Positions 6,933 through 15,918 of a stretch of 64,000 nucleotides of DNA are shown one piece after another. Below the pieces are notes generated by a model, which was not told the DNA's origin, did no database searches, and saw nothing but the letters and a program-made list of their open reading frames with translations. The stretch is from a virus: positions 25,684 to 89,683 of the IMG/VR virus record IMGVR_UViG_3300040751_002893. One strand, written 5' to 3'. Position numbers and translations under genes: made by a program. How positions within the stretch are numbered: the first letter of the stretch is position 1; every line of letters starts with the position of its first letter.

Positions 6933-9779
6933 TTATTTTCCTTTGTTTAGCATCTCACGAATGAGAGGTTTGAGTTTGGTTGCAATTTGTTCTTCAAATT
7001 TTCTGTTATATCTTACATAACCTTTTTTCTTTTTTGGTTCTTCATTGATGTATTCTTTTATACTCTTCAGTGTTTCATTATTTAGATAATCTATAATTTT
7101 ATTATACCTTCTAAGTTTATTTCCGAGATATGATGCTATTATTTTTTTTGAACCTTTATAATCTTTATATTCACTGAGATTTCCTAAAAACTGTTCGAAG
7201 TTTTTCATGCTATGAATATCGAAAGGGTCTTCTGCGTCTTTTATATCTTTTGCTCCCTCTATATTCTCAAGTGCCTTATTATTTTCTTCTGCAGTGGCTG
7301 TTTTTTGTTTTTGATTGACCATTTTTAAAGCAGCTAAATCGGCTACAAAAGGCATACCATCATTTGGCAAAGGTCCACGGCCTGGCCGTATACGGCCTAT
7401 ATTTTTATAATGTTTTCTAGTTGCTTCTTGGATCTGTTGAAAAAATCTTTCTTTTGCTTCTTCCAAATATTCTCCATCTATTAATTTGTATTCTTCTCTA
7501 GAAAGATATCTAGTATCCTCTGGATAAGGTGGGTATTCTTCACCATCTTCTTGGTCATCAAATGTTTCATAACCTTTTTCTCCGAAATTATCTGTCGAAA
7601 TATTCAGAAGATGTGGGAGAACGCCTGGTTTTTTAAGGATTGCAATAATTTGTTCTTGATTATCAGAAAATTGTCTTTTGATAACATCTTGTATATTGTC
7701 CGGAATAACAACAGCCTCATTTAGTTTTACAATCTTTTTTTCTTCCAAAGCAATCAACAATTGTATATATAGCTTCATTTCTTCAGATGTCATTTTTGCT
7801 TTTTGTTGAAGGTCGTCTAGATCATATTTTTCAACAAGGTCCGTAGCAGCTTCTTTTTCTTCAGGTTCAAGCTCTTCCTGTTTTTCAATATTGCTTTGAA
7901 TATCTCTTTTGTTTTTGCCTTTTGATATCAAAACACCTAAGAAAGACAAAACTTTATCTTTTAAAATATCCGCATATGACTTTTCTTTCTCTACTTGAGG
8001 TTGAGGTTCACCTTGAGCAGCGCGTTCATTTGGTTGAACAACGACATCATCAAATTTTGACTTAACATCAAATATGCTTTGTATTTGTCCAGAGAATTCT
8101 TTGAGAGCTTTGATAGCATTTGATGCCGTGCTTCTTCCGCCTTGCCCTTGAGATAGTTCCAATACATCACGAAGAACAGACTTAACATCTTTTATTGCTG
8201 CTCCATATTGTTCCGAATACTTCTTCATATCTTGAGAGGTTTTCTTTCCGAATGGGTTAACGCTTGGGAAGAAATGAGAAATGCTCATCAATGCATTATA
8301 AGCATCTCCGACATTTTTTTCCATATCAAAAGCTTCTTTTTCTTCGGAACCTGCTGCTATAATATTTGATAGAGCACGAGAGGCATCGTTATATCCTTTC
8401 TCAATAGCATCCCACTTCTTTTCAATCTCGGAAGTGTCTTTTGCTTCTTGAACAAGATTCAACTTTGATATATCTTGAACAAGGTCTCGGATGTTCTCTT
8501 GTAGTTGAGCCAACATTTCCATGAACTTCTTCTTGAGAGAAGAACCAATGACCTTGCCTTTGTCGCTTGCTTCATCAAATCTTTGCAATACCTCTTTTGA
8601 CCTTTTGGCAAGCTTTATAAATGACTTGAGGTCAACTTGGATATTTCTCAATGCATTTGGGCTTTGTTGTTGTTCTTGAACTTGTTCCCCTTCTTCTGGT
8701 TTAGGTTGAGGTCTTCTTTGGGCGGCTTTTTCAAGTTCTTCTTTCTCTGTTATTTTAACCAATTGGTCTAATACATTTCTAACCAACTTCCCTTGGTCTC
8801 TAAGCAAAGCCTTTTCATAGAACTCTTCAATGAATTCTTCAGAAACTCTAATCAGGTCTTGGAGGGCTTCGGGGTCAACGTCAAACTTTTCGGGGTCTTC
8901 ATTCTCCCCTGCTTCATCAGGTGTTGTTTCTTGGTCACCTGATAGTTCTTTAGCGGTTTCGGGTTCCGGAGTTGTTTCCGTAGGAGTCTGTGTTGGCTCT
9001 TCCTTTGCTTCGGGTTCTGTTTGAGGTTGGGGGGCTTCTAAGTCTAAAGCGTGTCTTATTATTTTTAACGCAGCTAATTTTTTATTTACATCATTAACGA
9101 TACCAACTAGTACCTGTTTTGTTTTATCATCAAGTGCGCCAATCGATTGCTTCAAAAGAACATCTTGTTCTTGAGGAACCAAATTTACAAAACCTTGTGT
9201 TAGTGTAGTGAAAGTATCTTCATTAACATTTTTCGGAAGGTTTTTGTTCAACTCAACGGTGAAAAGATAAAGTGCTTGTTTTTCTCTTCCGTCGAACGTT
9301 TTCATTTCATCTTTATAGGCGTTAACAAATTGTGTATACTCTTTATCATCTTGGGAGTCTTGGTCTAGTTGCCCTTCATTGTCTTCTGGATCTGTATCTG
9401 ATATTTTTTTCATAGTATTATCGACTTTTTTTTCTAGTTCTTCACCTTGTGCTTTAGTCTCAGGGCTTTGTTGCGCTAAAAGTGCTTTTATATATCCATC
9501 AACAATCTGTTTGTACATTTCTTGTTGCCGTTCCGGAAGTTGATCCAAACTACTATAAAACTTTTTTTGTTCATTGTATTTTTTTAAAAATTTCTCAGGA
9601 CCATTTTTTAGGTCACGCTCTACACCCATAAGAGCGGATGCCAAAGTTGGTTTTCCAGCAGCTTCTGTTATTTCTTCAACAATAAGATTTGCAATCACAC
9701 TATTCGGTATTGTTCTATCTTCCATAAGCTTTTTGATAAGCGGGTGCTTTGATGTTTTTAATGCAAGTTTCTTGTTCAT
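6933..9779 (-). CDS. Large charged coiled-coil protein, probably virion-associated
   Basis: 948 residues dominated by E, K, Q, with long heptad-like helices and proline/glutamate linkers around 240-290 and 345-370. No enzyme motif recognised. Residues ~28-38 (IANLIVEEITE) resemble the short helix found at the N-terminus of many other proteins here. The C-terminus is basic (ATKLKPLIREMLNKGK). TAATG-coupled to the tiny gene upstream. Could be an internal head protein or tape-measure/scaffold component; no direct evidence for either. Confidence 0.7.
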   Translation of the reverse strand: MNKKLALKTSKHPLIKKLMEDRTIPNSVIANLIVEEITEAAGKPTLASALMGVERDLKNGPEKFLKKYNEQKKFYSSLDQLPERQQEMYKQIVDGYIKALLAQQSPETKAQGEELEKKVDNTMKKISDTDPEDNEGQLDQDSQDDKEYTQFVNAYKDEMKTFDGREKQALYLFTVELNKNLPKNVNEDTFTTLTQGFVNLVPQEQDVLLKQSIGALDDKTKQVLVGIVNDVNKKLAALKIIRHALDLEAPQPQTEPEAKEEPTQTPTETTPEPETAKELSGDQETTPDEAGENEDPEKFDVDPEALQDLIRVSEEFIEEFYEKALLRDQGKLVRNVLDQLVKITEKEELEKAAQRRPQPKPEEGEQVQEQQQSPNALRNIQVDLKSFIKLAKRSKEVLQRFDEASDKGKVIGSSLKKKFMEMLAQLQENIRDLVQDISKLNLVQEAKDTSEIEKKWDAIEKGYNDASRALSNIIAAGSEEKEAFDMEKNVGDAYNALMSISHFFPSVNPFGKKTSQDMKKYSEQYGAAIKDVKSVLRDVLELSQGQGGRSTASNAIKALKEFSGQIQSIFDVKSKFDDVVVQPNERAAQGEPQPQVEKEKSYADILKDKVLSFLGVLISKGKNKRDIQSNIEKQEELEPEEKEAATDLVEKYDLDDLQQKAKMTSEEMKLYIQLLIALEEKKIVKLNEAVVIPDNIQDVIKRQFSDNQEQIIAILKKPGVLPHLLNISTDNFGEKGYETFDDQEDGEEYPPYPEDTRYLSREEYKLIDGEYLEEAKERFFQQIQEATRKHYKNIGRIRPGRGPLPNDGMPFVADLAALKMVNQKQKTATAEENNKALENIEGAKDIKDAEDPFDIHSMKNFEQFLGNLSEYKDYKGSKKIIASYLGNKLRRYNKIIDYLNNETLKSIKEYINEEPKKKKGYVRYNRKFEEQIATKLKPLIREMLNKGK

Positions 9780-9958
9780 TATTTATTTCCCCTCACGGTA
9801 GCAATATATTGATTTATAATTGCTTGCTCTTCAGCAGAAAGTTTTTTCAATATATTGACGACTTCAGGCTCAAGTGTCTTTGAAGACATCTCTTCTTCAT
9901 TCATTCTATCAACTTCTTCTTTGATAATCTCTTTTATACGTGCTTCAGTGAGTTTCAT
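9779..9958 (-). CDS. Tiny MKLT-tag protein (59 aa)
   Basis: Begins MKLTEARIKEIIKEEVDRMN and ends in a second acidic helix (LKKLSAEEQAIINQY). GGAG lies 8 bases before the ATG. The whole protein is little more than the helical tag shared with at least eight other proteins of the window. Stop overlaps the ATG of the 948-residue protein as TAATG. Preceded by CTATTTATGA (9981-9990). Confidence 0.8.
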   Translation of the reverse strand: MKLTEARIKEIIKEEVDRMNEEEMSSKTLEPEVVNILKKLSAEEQAIINQYIATVRGNK

Positions 9959-9989
9959 TTATTGTCTCCAAACTTTTATATCATAAATA

Positions 9990-10018
9990 GCAAAATAGGT
10001 GGCTTTTTGCCACCTATT
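9990..10018 (-). terminator. Rho-independent terminator, possibly bidirectional
   Basis: Perfect 10-bp stem AATAGGTGGC / GCCACCTATT with a five-base loop, followed on the minus strand by TTTTG. It sits just after the stop at 10025 and separates two transcription units. Confidence 0.7.
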
Positions 10019-10024
10019 GATTTA

Positions 10025-10285
10025 TCAATTCCAAGTTTCATTATCAGATGGTGGAGTTAACCCCATCATATTATCAAGCAAACCTCTCAGTTCAGGACTT
10101 TGAGACAAGAACCATCCGGTTGTTGCCATTATTGAAAGTTCTTTCATTGTGAACCCTCGCTTCCCTGCTTCTTCGCAAACATCCATTATCTGTTGCATAA
10201 CTTCAGCCATCTTACCGGTGGGGTCTTGCTTGATCTTAGCTATGATCATATCTGTTACTTCTTTATCGAAAATACTATCTTTCAT
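10025..10285 (-). CDS. Small acidic protein of unknown function
   Basis: 86 residues from ATG 10285 (GGAG six bases upstream; the frame extension to 10312 is inside the upstream HNH gene). Helical, methionine-rich (MAEVMQQIMDVCEEAGKRG), no signal or membrane segment, no recognised motif. Last gene before a terminator. Confidence 0.65.
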   Translation of the reverse strand: MKDSIFDKEVTDMIIAKIKQDPTGKMAEVMQQIMDVCEEAGKRGFTMKELSIMATTGWFLSQSPELRGLLDNMMGLTPPSDNETWN

Positions 10286-10293
10286 TATTGCTC

Positions 10294-10767
10294 CTATATA
10301 AAATCTTTCCACTCATGTGGTATTTCTTTGTCTCGTAACAAAACATGAATGCTCCATTTTGGAATGGTTGGTTTTCTTATCAACGGCATTCTTGCTTCAT
10401 TTGGTGTCTTGTTTCCTTTCCTTGTGTTGCAACCTTTGCAGCATGCAACAATGTTTTCCCAAGACTTATCTCCACCACGAGACTTTGGTATTATGTGATC
10501 CATTGTTAGGTCATTATATTGAAATTTGTTTCCGCAATATTGACAGATATATTGGTCTCGCCATATAACATTTTTTCTGTTGCATGAATAACTTGTGAAG
10601 TCTTTTCGAATGTAGTCTCTCAAAACAATCACAGCAGGGAAGAAGTCATCGGAATATTTCAAGACCACGTTTGCCCTTCCTGTATAACACATGTTGAATC
10701 CTTTGAACCCATCGACAATATCAATAGGTTTCCAAGCAGCGTCAAGTTTGAGAGTATAGCGTTCCAC
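10294..10767 (-). CDS. HNH endonuclease (GTG start)
   Basis: 157 residues. Zinc-stabilised HNH core: CQYCGNKF, LTMDHIIPKSRGGDKSWEN (the D-H pair and N), then CCKGCNTRKGNKTP. The N-terminal part (LDAAWKPIDIVDGF..NVVLKY) matches the beta-rich leader of free-standing bacterial/phage HNH proteins. Start is GTG at 10767. Probably a DNA nicking or cutting enzyme, either homing or packaging-related. Confidence 0.88.
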   Translation of the reverse strand: MERYTLKLDAAWKPIDIVDGFKGFNMCYTGRANVVLKYSDDFFPAVIVLRDYIRKDFTSYSCNRKNVIWRDQYICQYCGNKFQYNDLTMDHIIPKSRGGDKSWENIVACCKGCNTRKGNKTPNEARMPLIRKPTIPKWSIHVLLRDKEIPHEWKDFI

Positions 10768-10775
10768 ATAAATAC

Positions 10776-11099
10776 TTAGTTTTTAGTTAACAGTTTTACC
10801 GCAGTTGAATCAAGAGGAAGTTTCTCTGATACTACATCTGCTAGTGAGAAGCTATCAACAAAAGCTTTTAGTTCTCCAAATGCTCTTTTATAGTCCGGCT
10901 CCATTATGATCTCGGTCTTACCTTGATGTCCGTGAATTGCTCTCACTTCACCAATGTTATCATATACTGTAACACTCGGATGCTCAGAAAGCCATGTAAC
11001 ACAAACCTTTCCATTATCAAAAATGAAACCTTGTGCCACACGGCCTGTTCCGGATATTCCAGATTCGTCTTCTGTTCTGTTTAAATAAAATATTTTCAC
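10776..11099 (-). CDS. Conserved protein with SGTGRVAQG / IHGHQGKT motifs, unknown function
   Basis: 107 residues from the GTG at 11099 that overlaps the upstream stop as GTGA. Sequence phrases ISGTGRVAQGFIFDNG, VTWLSEHPSVTVYD and IHGHQGKTEI belong to a compact conserved family I remember from bacterial accessory regions, without known function. The family memory is uncertain. Confidence 0.65.
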   Translation of the reverse strand: MKIFYLNRTEDESGISGTGRVAQGFIFDNGKVCVTWLSEHPSVTVYDNIGEVRAIHGHQGKTEIIMEPDYKRAFGELKAFVDSFSLADVVSEKLPLDSTAVKLLTKN

Positions 11100-11473
11100 A
11101 ACCACATTTCCTCACTTGATTCTTCATCATCTTCTTCTGCTGGTTCTGTTGATATATCTTCTTGAGATATTTCGTCCATCATAGCAGATAGATGCTTGAC
11201 ATACCTAAATAGTGTGACAAGTGTATCGAAGAAACCTCGCTCTGCCAATGCCTTAACTTTGAGAGTCTTATTTTCTATTCTTATCTCGGCGACATCTTCA
11301 ATGATATCAGGGCCAACATATATGACATCGCCATCCATAGAACAATAATAGTGGTTCTTAACCAAGTAATCATAGAGCCCTTGAAATATAGTTTTTTCAT
11401 TATAGTTTTCAACGAAACTTAAGTCAAAACCATTTTTTACTGCTCTCCTGATTATGTCTTTTAAATCTCTCAT
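11096..11473 (-). CDS. Hypothetical protein, acidic C-terminus
   Basis: 125 residues. N-terminal RDLKDIIRRAVKNGFD helix, a middle beta segment (DVIYVGPDIIEDVAEIRIE), then a D/E/S tail ending EEMWL. Overlaps both neighbours (ATGA with the phosphomannomutase-like gene upstream and GTGA downstream). Not recognised. Confidence 0.65.
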   Translation of the reverse strand: MRDLKDIIRRAVKNGFDLSFVENYNEKTIFQGLYDYLVKNHYYCSMDGDVIYVGPDIIEDVAEIRIENKTLKVKALAERGFFDTLVTLFRYVKHLSAMMDEISQEDISTEPAEEDDEESSEEMWL

Positions 11474-12267
11474 AATTCACCAAGTTTTGGTATCAAAAGC
11501 TGTTCTAATATCTCTTTGGTATGTTGAGTCCCGTCAACCCAGAAAGAGCATTCTGGCTGTAATGCATCGAATATTTCCTTATCGTTTCCGTTATCTCCGC
11601 ACCTATCTCCGAGGAACCATATCTTGGAATCTGGGAAATGTTTGAGAGCATATGTTTTATCCCAACCTGTGGGGTAAATATCAAACGATGTTTCACCGCC
11701 GAGTTTAATGGTAACATCAATTCTTGCATTTTGAAATTCTTCTTTTACTTGTTCTAAAAGTGTTCTTCGAAATGAAGAGACACCAAATGACTTATCAAAC
11801 TCATGAAATCTTTCACGGTCATGAGACGTTGCATTTCTACCAATAGGGCACCAATTTATCATTGAGCCACGGTAAGAAATAAAATGGCCGGTCAGTGGTA
11901 TATCATAGTGAGATACAATATGATCTTGATAGTTGATAAGTTTTTTAAAGATTGTTCTGAGATCGTGTTCTCCAATCTCTTGTTTCATATCTTTCTTATG
12001 TATTAATTTATGTTCTTTTTCCCTATAAAGGGGGGGAGCATAATGCATAGTTCCATTGCACGGGAGGAGGTGTAGGCTTTGTTTAATTTCATCTTTTGTT
12101 GTCAGGAACCCACATTGCTGCATGATATATTCGTAATCACTACCGCTCACGATGCCAATCTCTGCATATCTGCAAAGCTTGGAAAGCGTGTTTACAAGAC
12201 CGTAATCTAAATGTTCTCTTGGAGGAGTTAGTGTTCCGTCCATATCAAATAAAACTATTTTACGCAT
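11470..12267 (-). CDS. Phosphomannomutase, eukaryotic-type HAD (IIB cap)
   Basis: 265 residues, the size of eukaryotic PMM. DMDGTLTPPRE carries the two catalytic Asp of the HAD core; VSGSDYEYI is motif II; the cap has FISYRGSMINWCPIGRN; motif III/IV are GWDKTYALKHF and LGDRCGDNGNDKEIF. PMM converts mannose-6-P to mannose-1-P. With the glycosyltransferases (0-2 kb) and the mannose-type cupin (46.9 kb) it suggests phage-supplied activated hexose. First gene of its own promoter. Confidence 0.88.
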   Translation of the reverse strand: MRKIVLFDMDGTLTPPREHLDYGLVNTLSKLCRYAEIGIVSGSDYEYIMQQCGFLTTKDEIKQSLHLLPCNGTMHYAPPLYREKEHKLIHKKDMKQEIGEHDLRTIFKKLINYQDHIVSHYDIPLTGHFISYRGSMINWCPIGRNATSHDRERFHEFDKSFGVSSFRRTLLEQVKEEFQNARIDVTIKLGGETSFDIYPTGWDKTYALKHFPDSKIWFLGDRCGDNGNDKEIFDALQPECSFWVDGTQHTKEILEQLLIPKLGEL

Positions 12268-12300
12268 TATGCTCCCTTGGGTTTGTTGTTGTGTATATAT

Positions 12301-12329
12301 AATATAACATACCCACGAGCATATGTCAA
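12301..12329 (-). promoter_or_regulatory. Sigma-70 promoter of the phosphomannomutase unit
   Basis: Minus strand TTGACA, 17 bp, TATATT, about 35 bp upstream of the ATG at 12267. Confidence 0.82.
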
Positions 12330-12347
12330 GAAAAAAATATTATTTTT

Positions 12348-12929
12348 TTAGCTTGATGTTAAAACAATCTTACAAATGTGCTCTACACGCTCTATATGCT
12401 CAAAAGCATCCCATGGGTTTTTTGCAATTGCAGTTACGCCATGACACTCTTGACCTACAATATCGTATGCAATCTTTCCATCTTTTCCTAAAAACTTCTG
12501 ATAGGTTTGGTCTGCAAGTTCCTGAGATATTGCTTCAAGTCTCGGAACATTTGGTCCTGTTCTGGTGTAACGAAATACCTCTGGGAAGTCTTTAACAATA
12601 TCATTAAGTTGCCATCCTTTATACATAGCAGCAACACAATACGTGGGATGTAGATGAAGAACGGATGTAGTGCTGTTGGTATCCTTTAGTAGGTTCCAAT
12701 GCATCCATAGTTCTCCGGATGGTCGGAGAGAGGGATTGAAGTGAAGTTCATCATCTTTGATTTTTATTTTCACAACACTCTCTGGGTGAATGATGGTCTT
12801 CCTAACACCGGAAGGGGTGATATAGAGATATGGTCTGTTTCTCATACGAACAGAGCAATTCCCATCACGGGTTGTTATCCAGCCTCTTTTATAGGCTTCT
12901 CTCATTACATCACCAATAGCAGTTAGCAT
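12348..12929 (-). CDS. Class II aldolase/adducin-type enzyme
   Basis: 193 residues, slightly short for the family (about 210). Has the G-N-C-S phosphate loop, ITPSGVRK, the SGELWMHWNL segment with the catalytic acid, HLHP (two zinc His) and a downstream ECHGVTA His. Relatives are fuculose-1-P / ribulose-5-P class II aldolases and sugar epimerases; the substrate cannot be read from sequence. Overlaps the stop of the cupin gene upstream (ATGCTAA). Confidence 0.85.
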   Translation of the reverse strand: MLTAIGDVMREAYKRGWITTRDGNCSVRMRNRPYLYITPSGVRKTIIHPESVVKIKIKDDELHFNPSLRPSGELWMHWNLLKDTNSTTSVLHLHPTYCVAAMYKGWQLNDIVKDFPEVFRYTRTGPNVPRLEAISQELADQTYQKFLGKDGKIAYDIVGQECHGVTAIAKNPWDAFEHIERVEHICKIVLTSS

Positions 12930-13192
12930 TTTTTTATCTCCACGATTAAATTTGTGTCTCCCTTAATGACACGATGGTAAGTATAGCTTGGAATAAAATA
13001 TATCTTTCCTTCAACCATGATTTCAGGCAGCTTATTATCAAGTTGTAATTCCCAGCCTTTACCGGAAACTACTTTGACATAACGGTCTTCTCTATCCATA
13101 TGCCAAATGAGTTCATCGGAGACAACGTCTCTTTTGAACTCTCGCAAAAAAATTTTTTTTCCTATTTGTTTCTCAGTAAAAGGGAAGTCCAC
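12923..13192 (-). CDS. Small cupin-like protein (GTG start)
   Basis: 89 residues; GTG overlaps the upstream stop as TAGTG. Contains the cupin pattern W-H-M-D-R-E-D-R-Y-V-K-V-V-S-G and later YFIPSYTYHRV, i.e. one conserved His near each cupin motif. Paired with the aldolase, which suggests a sugar-phosphate side pathway. Function inferred from fold only. Confidence 0.6.
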   Translation of the reverse strand: MDFPFTEKQIGKKIFLREFKRDVVSDELIWHMDREDRYVKVVSGKGWELQLDNKLPEIMVEGKIYFIPSYTYHRVIKGDTNLIVEIKKC

Positions 13193-14547
13193 TACCAGAA
13201 CCTTCCGGGAACATTTGTCCCGAAATCTTTGTGTGCTCTACAAGCCCAGTAACCAGCCTTTGTTCTATCTTTCTTGTCTTTACAGTTGTGACGAGAAGCA
13301 AATGATTTACGAGCCTCAGCATTGTTCCAGTTGCCTTTGAGACCACCTTTTGAGTCTCCATAGGAAATCTTTTTGATTTTACCAGTTTTAGGATTGCGAA
13401 CATAAACTTTATATTTCTTTCCTCCGCCTGTGTTCTTAGTGGGTTTTCCAATTGGAGGGTCTTTCTTCTTTTTCTTTTTGCGTTTCTTTTCATCAATCAA
13501 TTCATCTTCTTCTTGTTCCATAATCATTGGAAAGTCAAGAGGAACCATTTGTTCTCCAAACATCCCAAACTCTCCGAGATCAGATTCAATAATTTCTTTT
13601 TCTTCTTCGGAGTGAAGCTTGTATTTACCTTCTCGGAACAGTTGTCTAACTTCCCTAAAAACACCGAAGAATTCGGAACTTCCCGGTCTAAAAACGTTTC
13701 TCTCAACTCCAACCCCATGTCGTAGGTGATATTGAAGAGACTTGGAAATATTTTTGTTTTCTTCCAAATTTGCTTTGTCAAGTTTTGAGTAATATTCGGG
13801 ATCTTCAACCAAGTGATCAAGAGTAATCTCTTGAGCGATCAACTCTTCTTGAGCATGTTCCATTTCTTCTTCAACACCCATATCAAACTGTTGTTGAATT
13901 TGTTCTGCGGATACTCCATGTTCTTCTGCGATTGCTTGAATCATCTCTTCAACAGAAACTTGTCCATACTTTGATGACTCGCCACCTGGAATAAACTCTT
14001 CATCCAGAGATTCGTTTTTCTTTGACTTATTACCCCAGTTTGCTGCACCTACTTTGCGACACTTACTAAGAGCACCAGAAGCATATGCTGATGGCCATAC
14101 TTTGTATCGTCTTTTAACTTTGTAATAACACTTATCTTTCTTGCCACTCGTCTTCTTGGCTTTCTTTTTGTGTGCTCTACGCTTTCCTTTCTTCTCATCA
14201 AGAACATTTTGGAGTTCTTCTAAAATGATTGTTCTGATTTCTTCTGTTGTTAATTCCATTGATTCGTTCCTCTTTTTCTTTGATCCTTTTTTACCCCATG
14301 ATTTACCACGACCACGCTCTTTACAGGCACCAGGGGTTGGTCGACATGCAGGATACTTTTTACGCTTCTCACCTTCAGAGCGTCCACAGGATTTGTAACC
14401 ACCTTTTCCATCTGGAGCATTACAGTCAACCCATCCACCTTTTTTCCCTTTGGCTCCTTTGCGTTTAAACCAATCACGGAGAGAAGACTCTTTGGAAGAT
14501 TCAGTACCAGCTTTTTTACGTTTTTTCTTTTCATCAAGTTCAGACAT
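13192..14547 (-). CDS. Basic multidomain virion-type protein with internal MELT helix
   Basis: 451 residues from ATG 14547 (GAGG upstream; the TTG extension is dropped). Domains: ~35-90 Cys-containing basic module (WVDCNAPDGKGGYKSCGRSE, then YPACRPTPGACKERGRGKSW); ~96-118 MELTTEEIRTIILEELQNVL, an internal copy of the shared helix; ~140-175 basic CYYKVKRRYKVWPSAYASGA; acidic middle; C-terminal KYKVYVRNPKTGKIKKISYG with SFASRHNCKDK. Similar modules occur in large marine phages as likely DNA-associated head proteins (memory, not checked). Confidence 0.7.
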   Translation of the reverse strand: MSELDEKKKRKKAGTESSKESSLRDWFKRKGAKGKKGGWVDCNAPDGKGGYKSCGRSEGEKRKKYPACRPTPGACKERGRGKSWGKKGSKKKRNESMELTTEEIRTIILEELQNVLDEKKGKRRAHKKKAKKTSGKKDKCYYKVKRRYKVWPSAYASGALSKCRKVGAANWGNKSKKNESLDEEFIPGGESSKYGQVSVEEMIQAIAEEHGVSAEQIQQQFDMGVEEEMEHAQEELIAQEITLDHLVEDPEYYSKLDKANLEENKNISKSLQYHLRHGVGVERNVFRPGSSEFFGVFREVRQLFREGKYKLHSEEEKEIIESDLGEFGMFGEQMVPLDFPMIMEQEEDELIDEKKRKKKKKKDPPIGKPTKNTGGGKKYKVYVRNPKTGKIKKISYGDSKGGLKGNWNNAEARKSFASRHNCKDKKDRTKAGYWACRAHKDFGTNVPGRFW

Positions 14548-14563
14548 TTCAAAATACCTCAAC

Positions 14564-14941
14564 TTAATTAGTGTCTTCTGAGACTTCGTAGTTACATTCT
14601 TTGGGATCTATTTGGAATCTTTCAATTTCCTCTTTTAGCTGCCTCTCTGTAATACCCAAGACACCAGATGCATCTTTTGGGGTTCTTGTTGCTGAGAGAG
14701 CAAACTTAACAACAGCTTCTCTCACAATGAATTTTATTGACCTGATAATTGGAAATCCATATAACTTATGATTTACATGAGAAGCTGCAAGTTCTAATTT
14801 AAGAGCTATGATCTCTTCTAGTGTTAGAGAATTCAAGATTGTCTCAAAATTAGAATTAATCTTTTTTTCATAATTCAGTTTTTTTCTGATAGAGTAATTT
14901 TCAAACTTACCTTTATATTCTCTTAGTTTCTTTTTCCACAT
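14564..14941 (-). CDS. Probable HTH DNA-binding protein
   Basis: 125 residues. Helical throughout; SLTLEEIIALKLELAASHVN and LYGFPIIRSIKFIVREAV precede RTPKDASGVLGITERQLKEE, which fits a Fis-type helix-turn-helix with G-I-T-x-x-Q in the recognition region. Strongly basic N-terminus. A candidate phage transcription regulator. AT-rich leader upstream without a clear minus-strand promoter. Confidence 0.65.
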   Translation of the reverse strand: MWKKKLREYKGKFENYSIRKKLNYEKKINSNFETILNSLTLEEIIALKLELAASHVNHKLYGFPIIRSIKFIVREAVVKFALSATRTPKDASGVLGITERQLKEEIERFQIDPKECNYEVSEDTN

Positions 14942-15067
14942 ATTATTATCTTATATATAATATATTAATAATATAAATATTAATCTTATAATAATAGTAT
15001 ATAAAAAAGTTATAAATAATATTTGACAATAAGAGTAATATATGTTATAATATATATGTTGTTGTTT
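14942..15067. other. AT-only intergenic spacer
   Basis: 126 bp almost entirely A/T. It holds a consensus promoter facing right (15023-15051) and only a weaker left-facing candidate (TTGTCA, 18 bp, TTTATA). No ORF. Confidence 0.6.
15023..15051 (+). promoter_or_regulatory. Consensus sigma-70 promoter facing into the 3' end of the next gene (antisense)
   Basis: Plus strand TTGACA, exactly 17 bp, TATAAT: 12 of 12 consensus bases. A start near 15058 would give RNA antisense to the minus-strand gene 15068-15916. No plus-strand gene follows. Confidence 0.6.
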
Positions 15068-15916
15068 TTATGCTTCAGGAGATTCTGGTTCATCTACAGT
15101 ATTCTGAAGTTCAGATTCGAATTTATCGAAGTAAAGTTTTGTATTTGTCAGGAGGTAATCAATGAAAACTTCTTTATCCTTAAGGTTAGCTAGCATATCG
15201 AAAGCATCCAAGATATATTGGGAGATCTTTCTAAATGTAGTGTATGCCATGTTCCTACCGGTTTCATCCATACCTTCAAGTCCAGCACCGAAGTCTGATT
15301 TTTCATCTGGTTCTTCGTCTGGTTCAACGTTTAGTTTCTTTTCATCATCAGATTTATCTTGTGGATCTTCATCTGCATCTACAATATCAATTTCTGCTTC
15401 TTCAAGTGCTTCAAGTTCAGCATCCAAGTCACCTTGGGCTTCTGTTTCTTCAAAATCAACTTCTGCTTCATCTGCTACTTCTTCTTCACCTTCAAGGTTA
15501 GTAGGCTCAGAGAGTAATGTACCACCAGAACCATACTTAGCATTGTTCATAGAAGGCTTAACAGAGTCTTCCATTGCTTTCAAAATGTGGGCACGAAATG
15601 AATCTCTTTGGGCTTTATCAGTTGTAAGGCGTTTGTAGTCAGTACGAAGAGTGGGAATAGCTTTCTTAAGAACATCTTCAAGTGTATTGATAGCAGTAGA
15701 TCGATGAGGATGAACATCAGAGATATCACCTTCTCTAAGAAGAGAACGAATAATCTTACGAAGTTCATATTCTTTTTGTTCTTGTTCTCGGATAACTTTA
15801 GATATCTTCTTTCGGATATATTCTCGTAATACTTTTTCTTCTTCGTTCATTTCTTCTTCCTTTGCTAAATCTAAGAATTCTTGGAGACTGTTGATCTCAA
15901 CAATATTATCTTCCAC
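15068..15916 (-). CDS. Acidic protein, probably virion/prohead-associated
   Basis: 282 residues. N-terminal helices (LREYIRKKISKVIREQEQKE and LRKIIRSLLREGD) repeat the I-x-x-x-I-R-E-E-L character of the shared tag; residues ~145-215 are a D/E-rich stretch; the C-terminal third (GLEGMDETGRNMAYTTFRKI, then FIDYLLTNTKLYFDKFESEL) is a conserved helical module. Acidic centre and flanking helices resemble phage scaffolds. Function not established. Confidence 0.7.
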   Translation of the reverse strand: MEDNIVEINSLQEFLDLAKEEEMNEEEKVLREYIRKKISKVIREQEQKEYELRKIIRSLLREGDISDVHPHRSTAINTLEDVLKKAIPTLRTDYKRLTTDKAQRDSFRAHILKAMEDSVKPSMNNAKYGSGGTLLSEPTNLEGEEEVADEAEVDFEETEAQGDLDAELEALEEAEIDIVDADEDPQDKSDDEKKLNVEPDEEPDEKSDFGAGLEGMDETGRNMAYTTFRKISQYILDAFDMLANLKDKEVFIDYLLTNTKLYFDKFESELQNTVDEPESPEA

Positions 15917-15918
15917 GT

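Noticed and set aside
13513-15638. Serine-rich plus-strand ORFs opposite acidic genes
   Set aside because: Ser/Leu-rich shadows of GAA/GAT-rich minus-strand genes.
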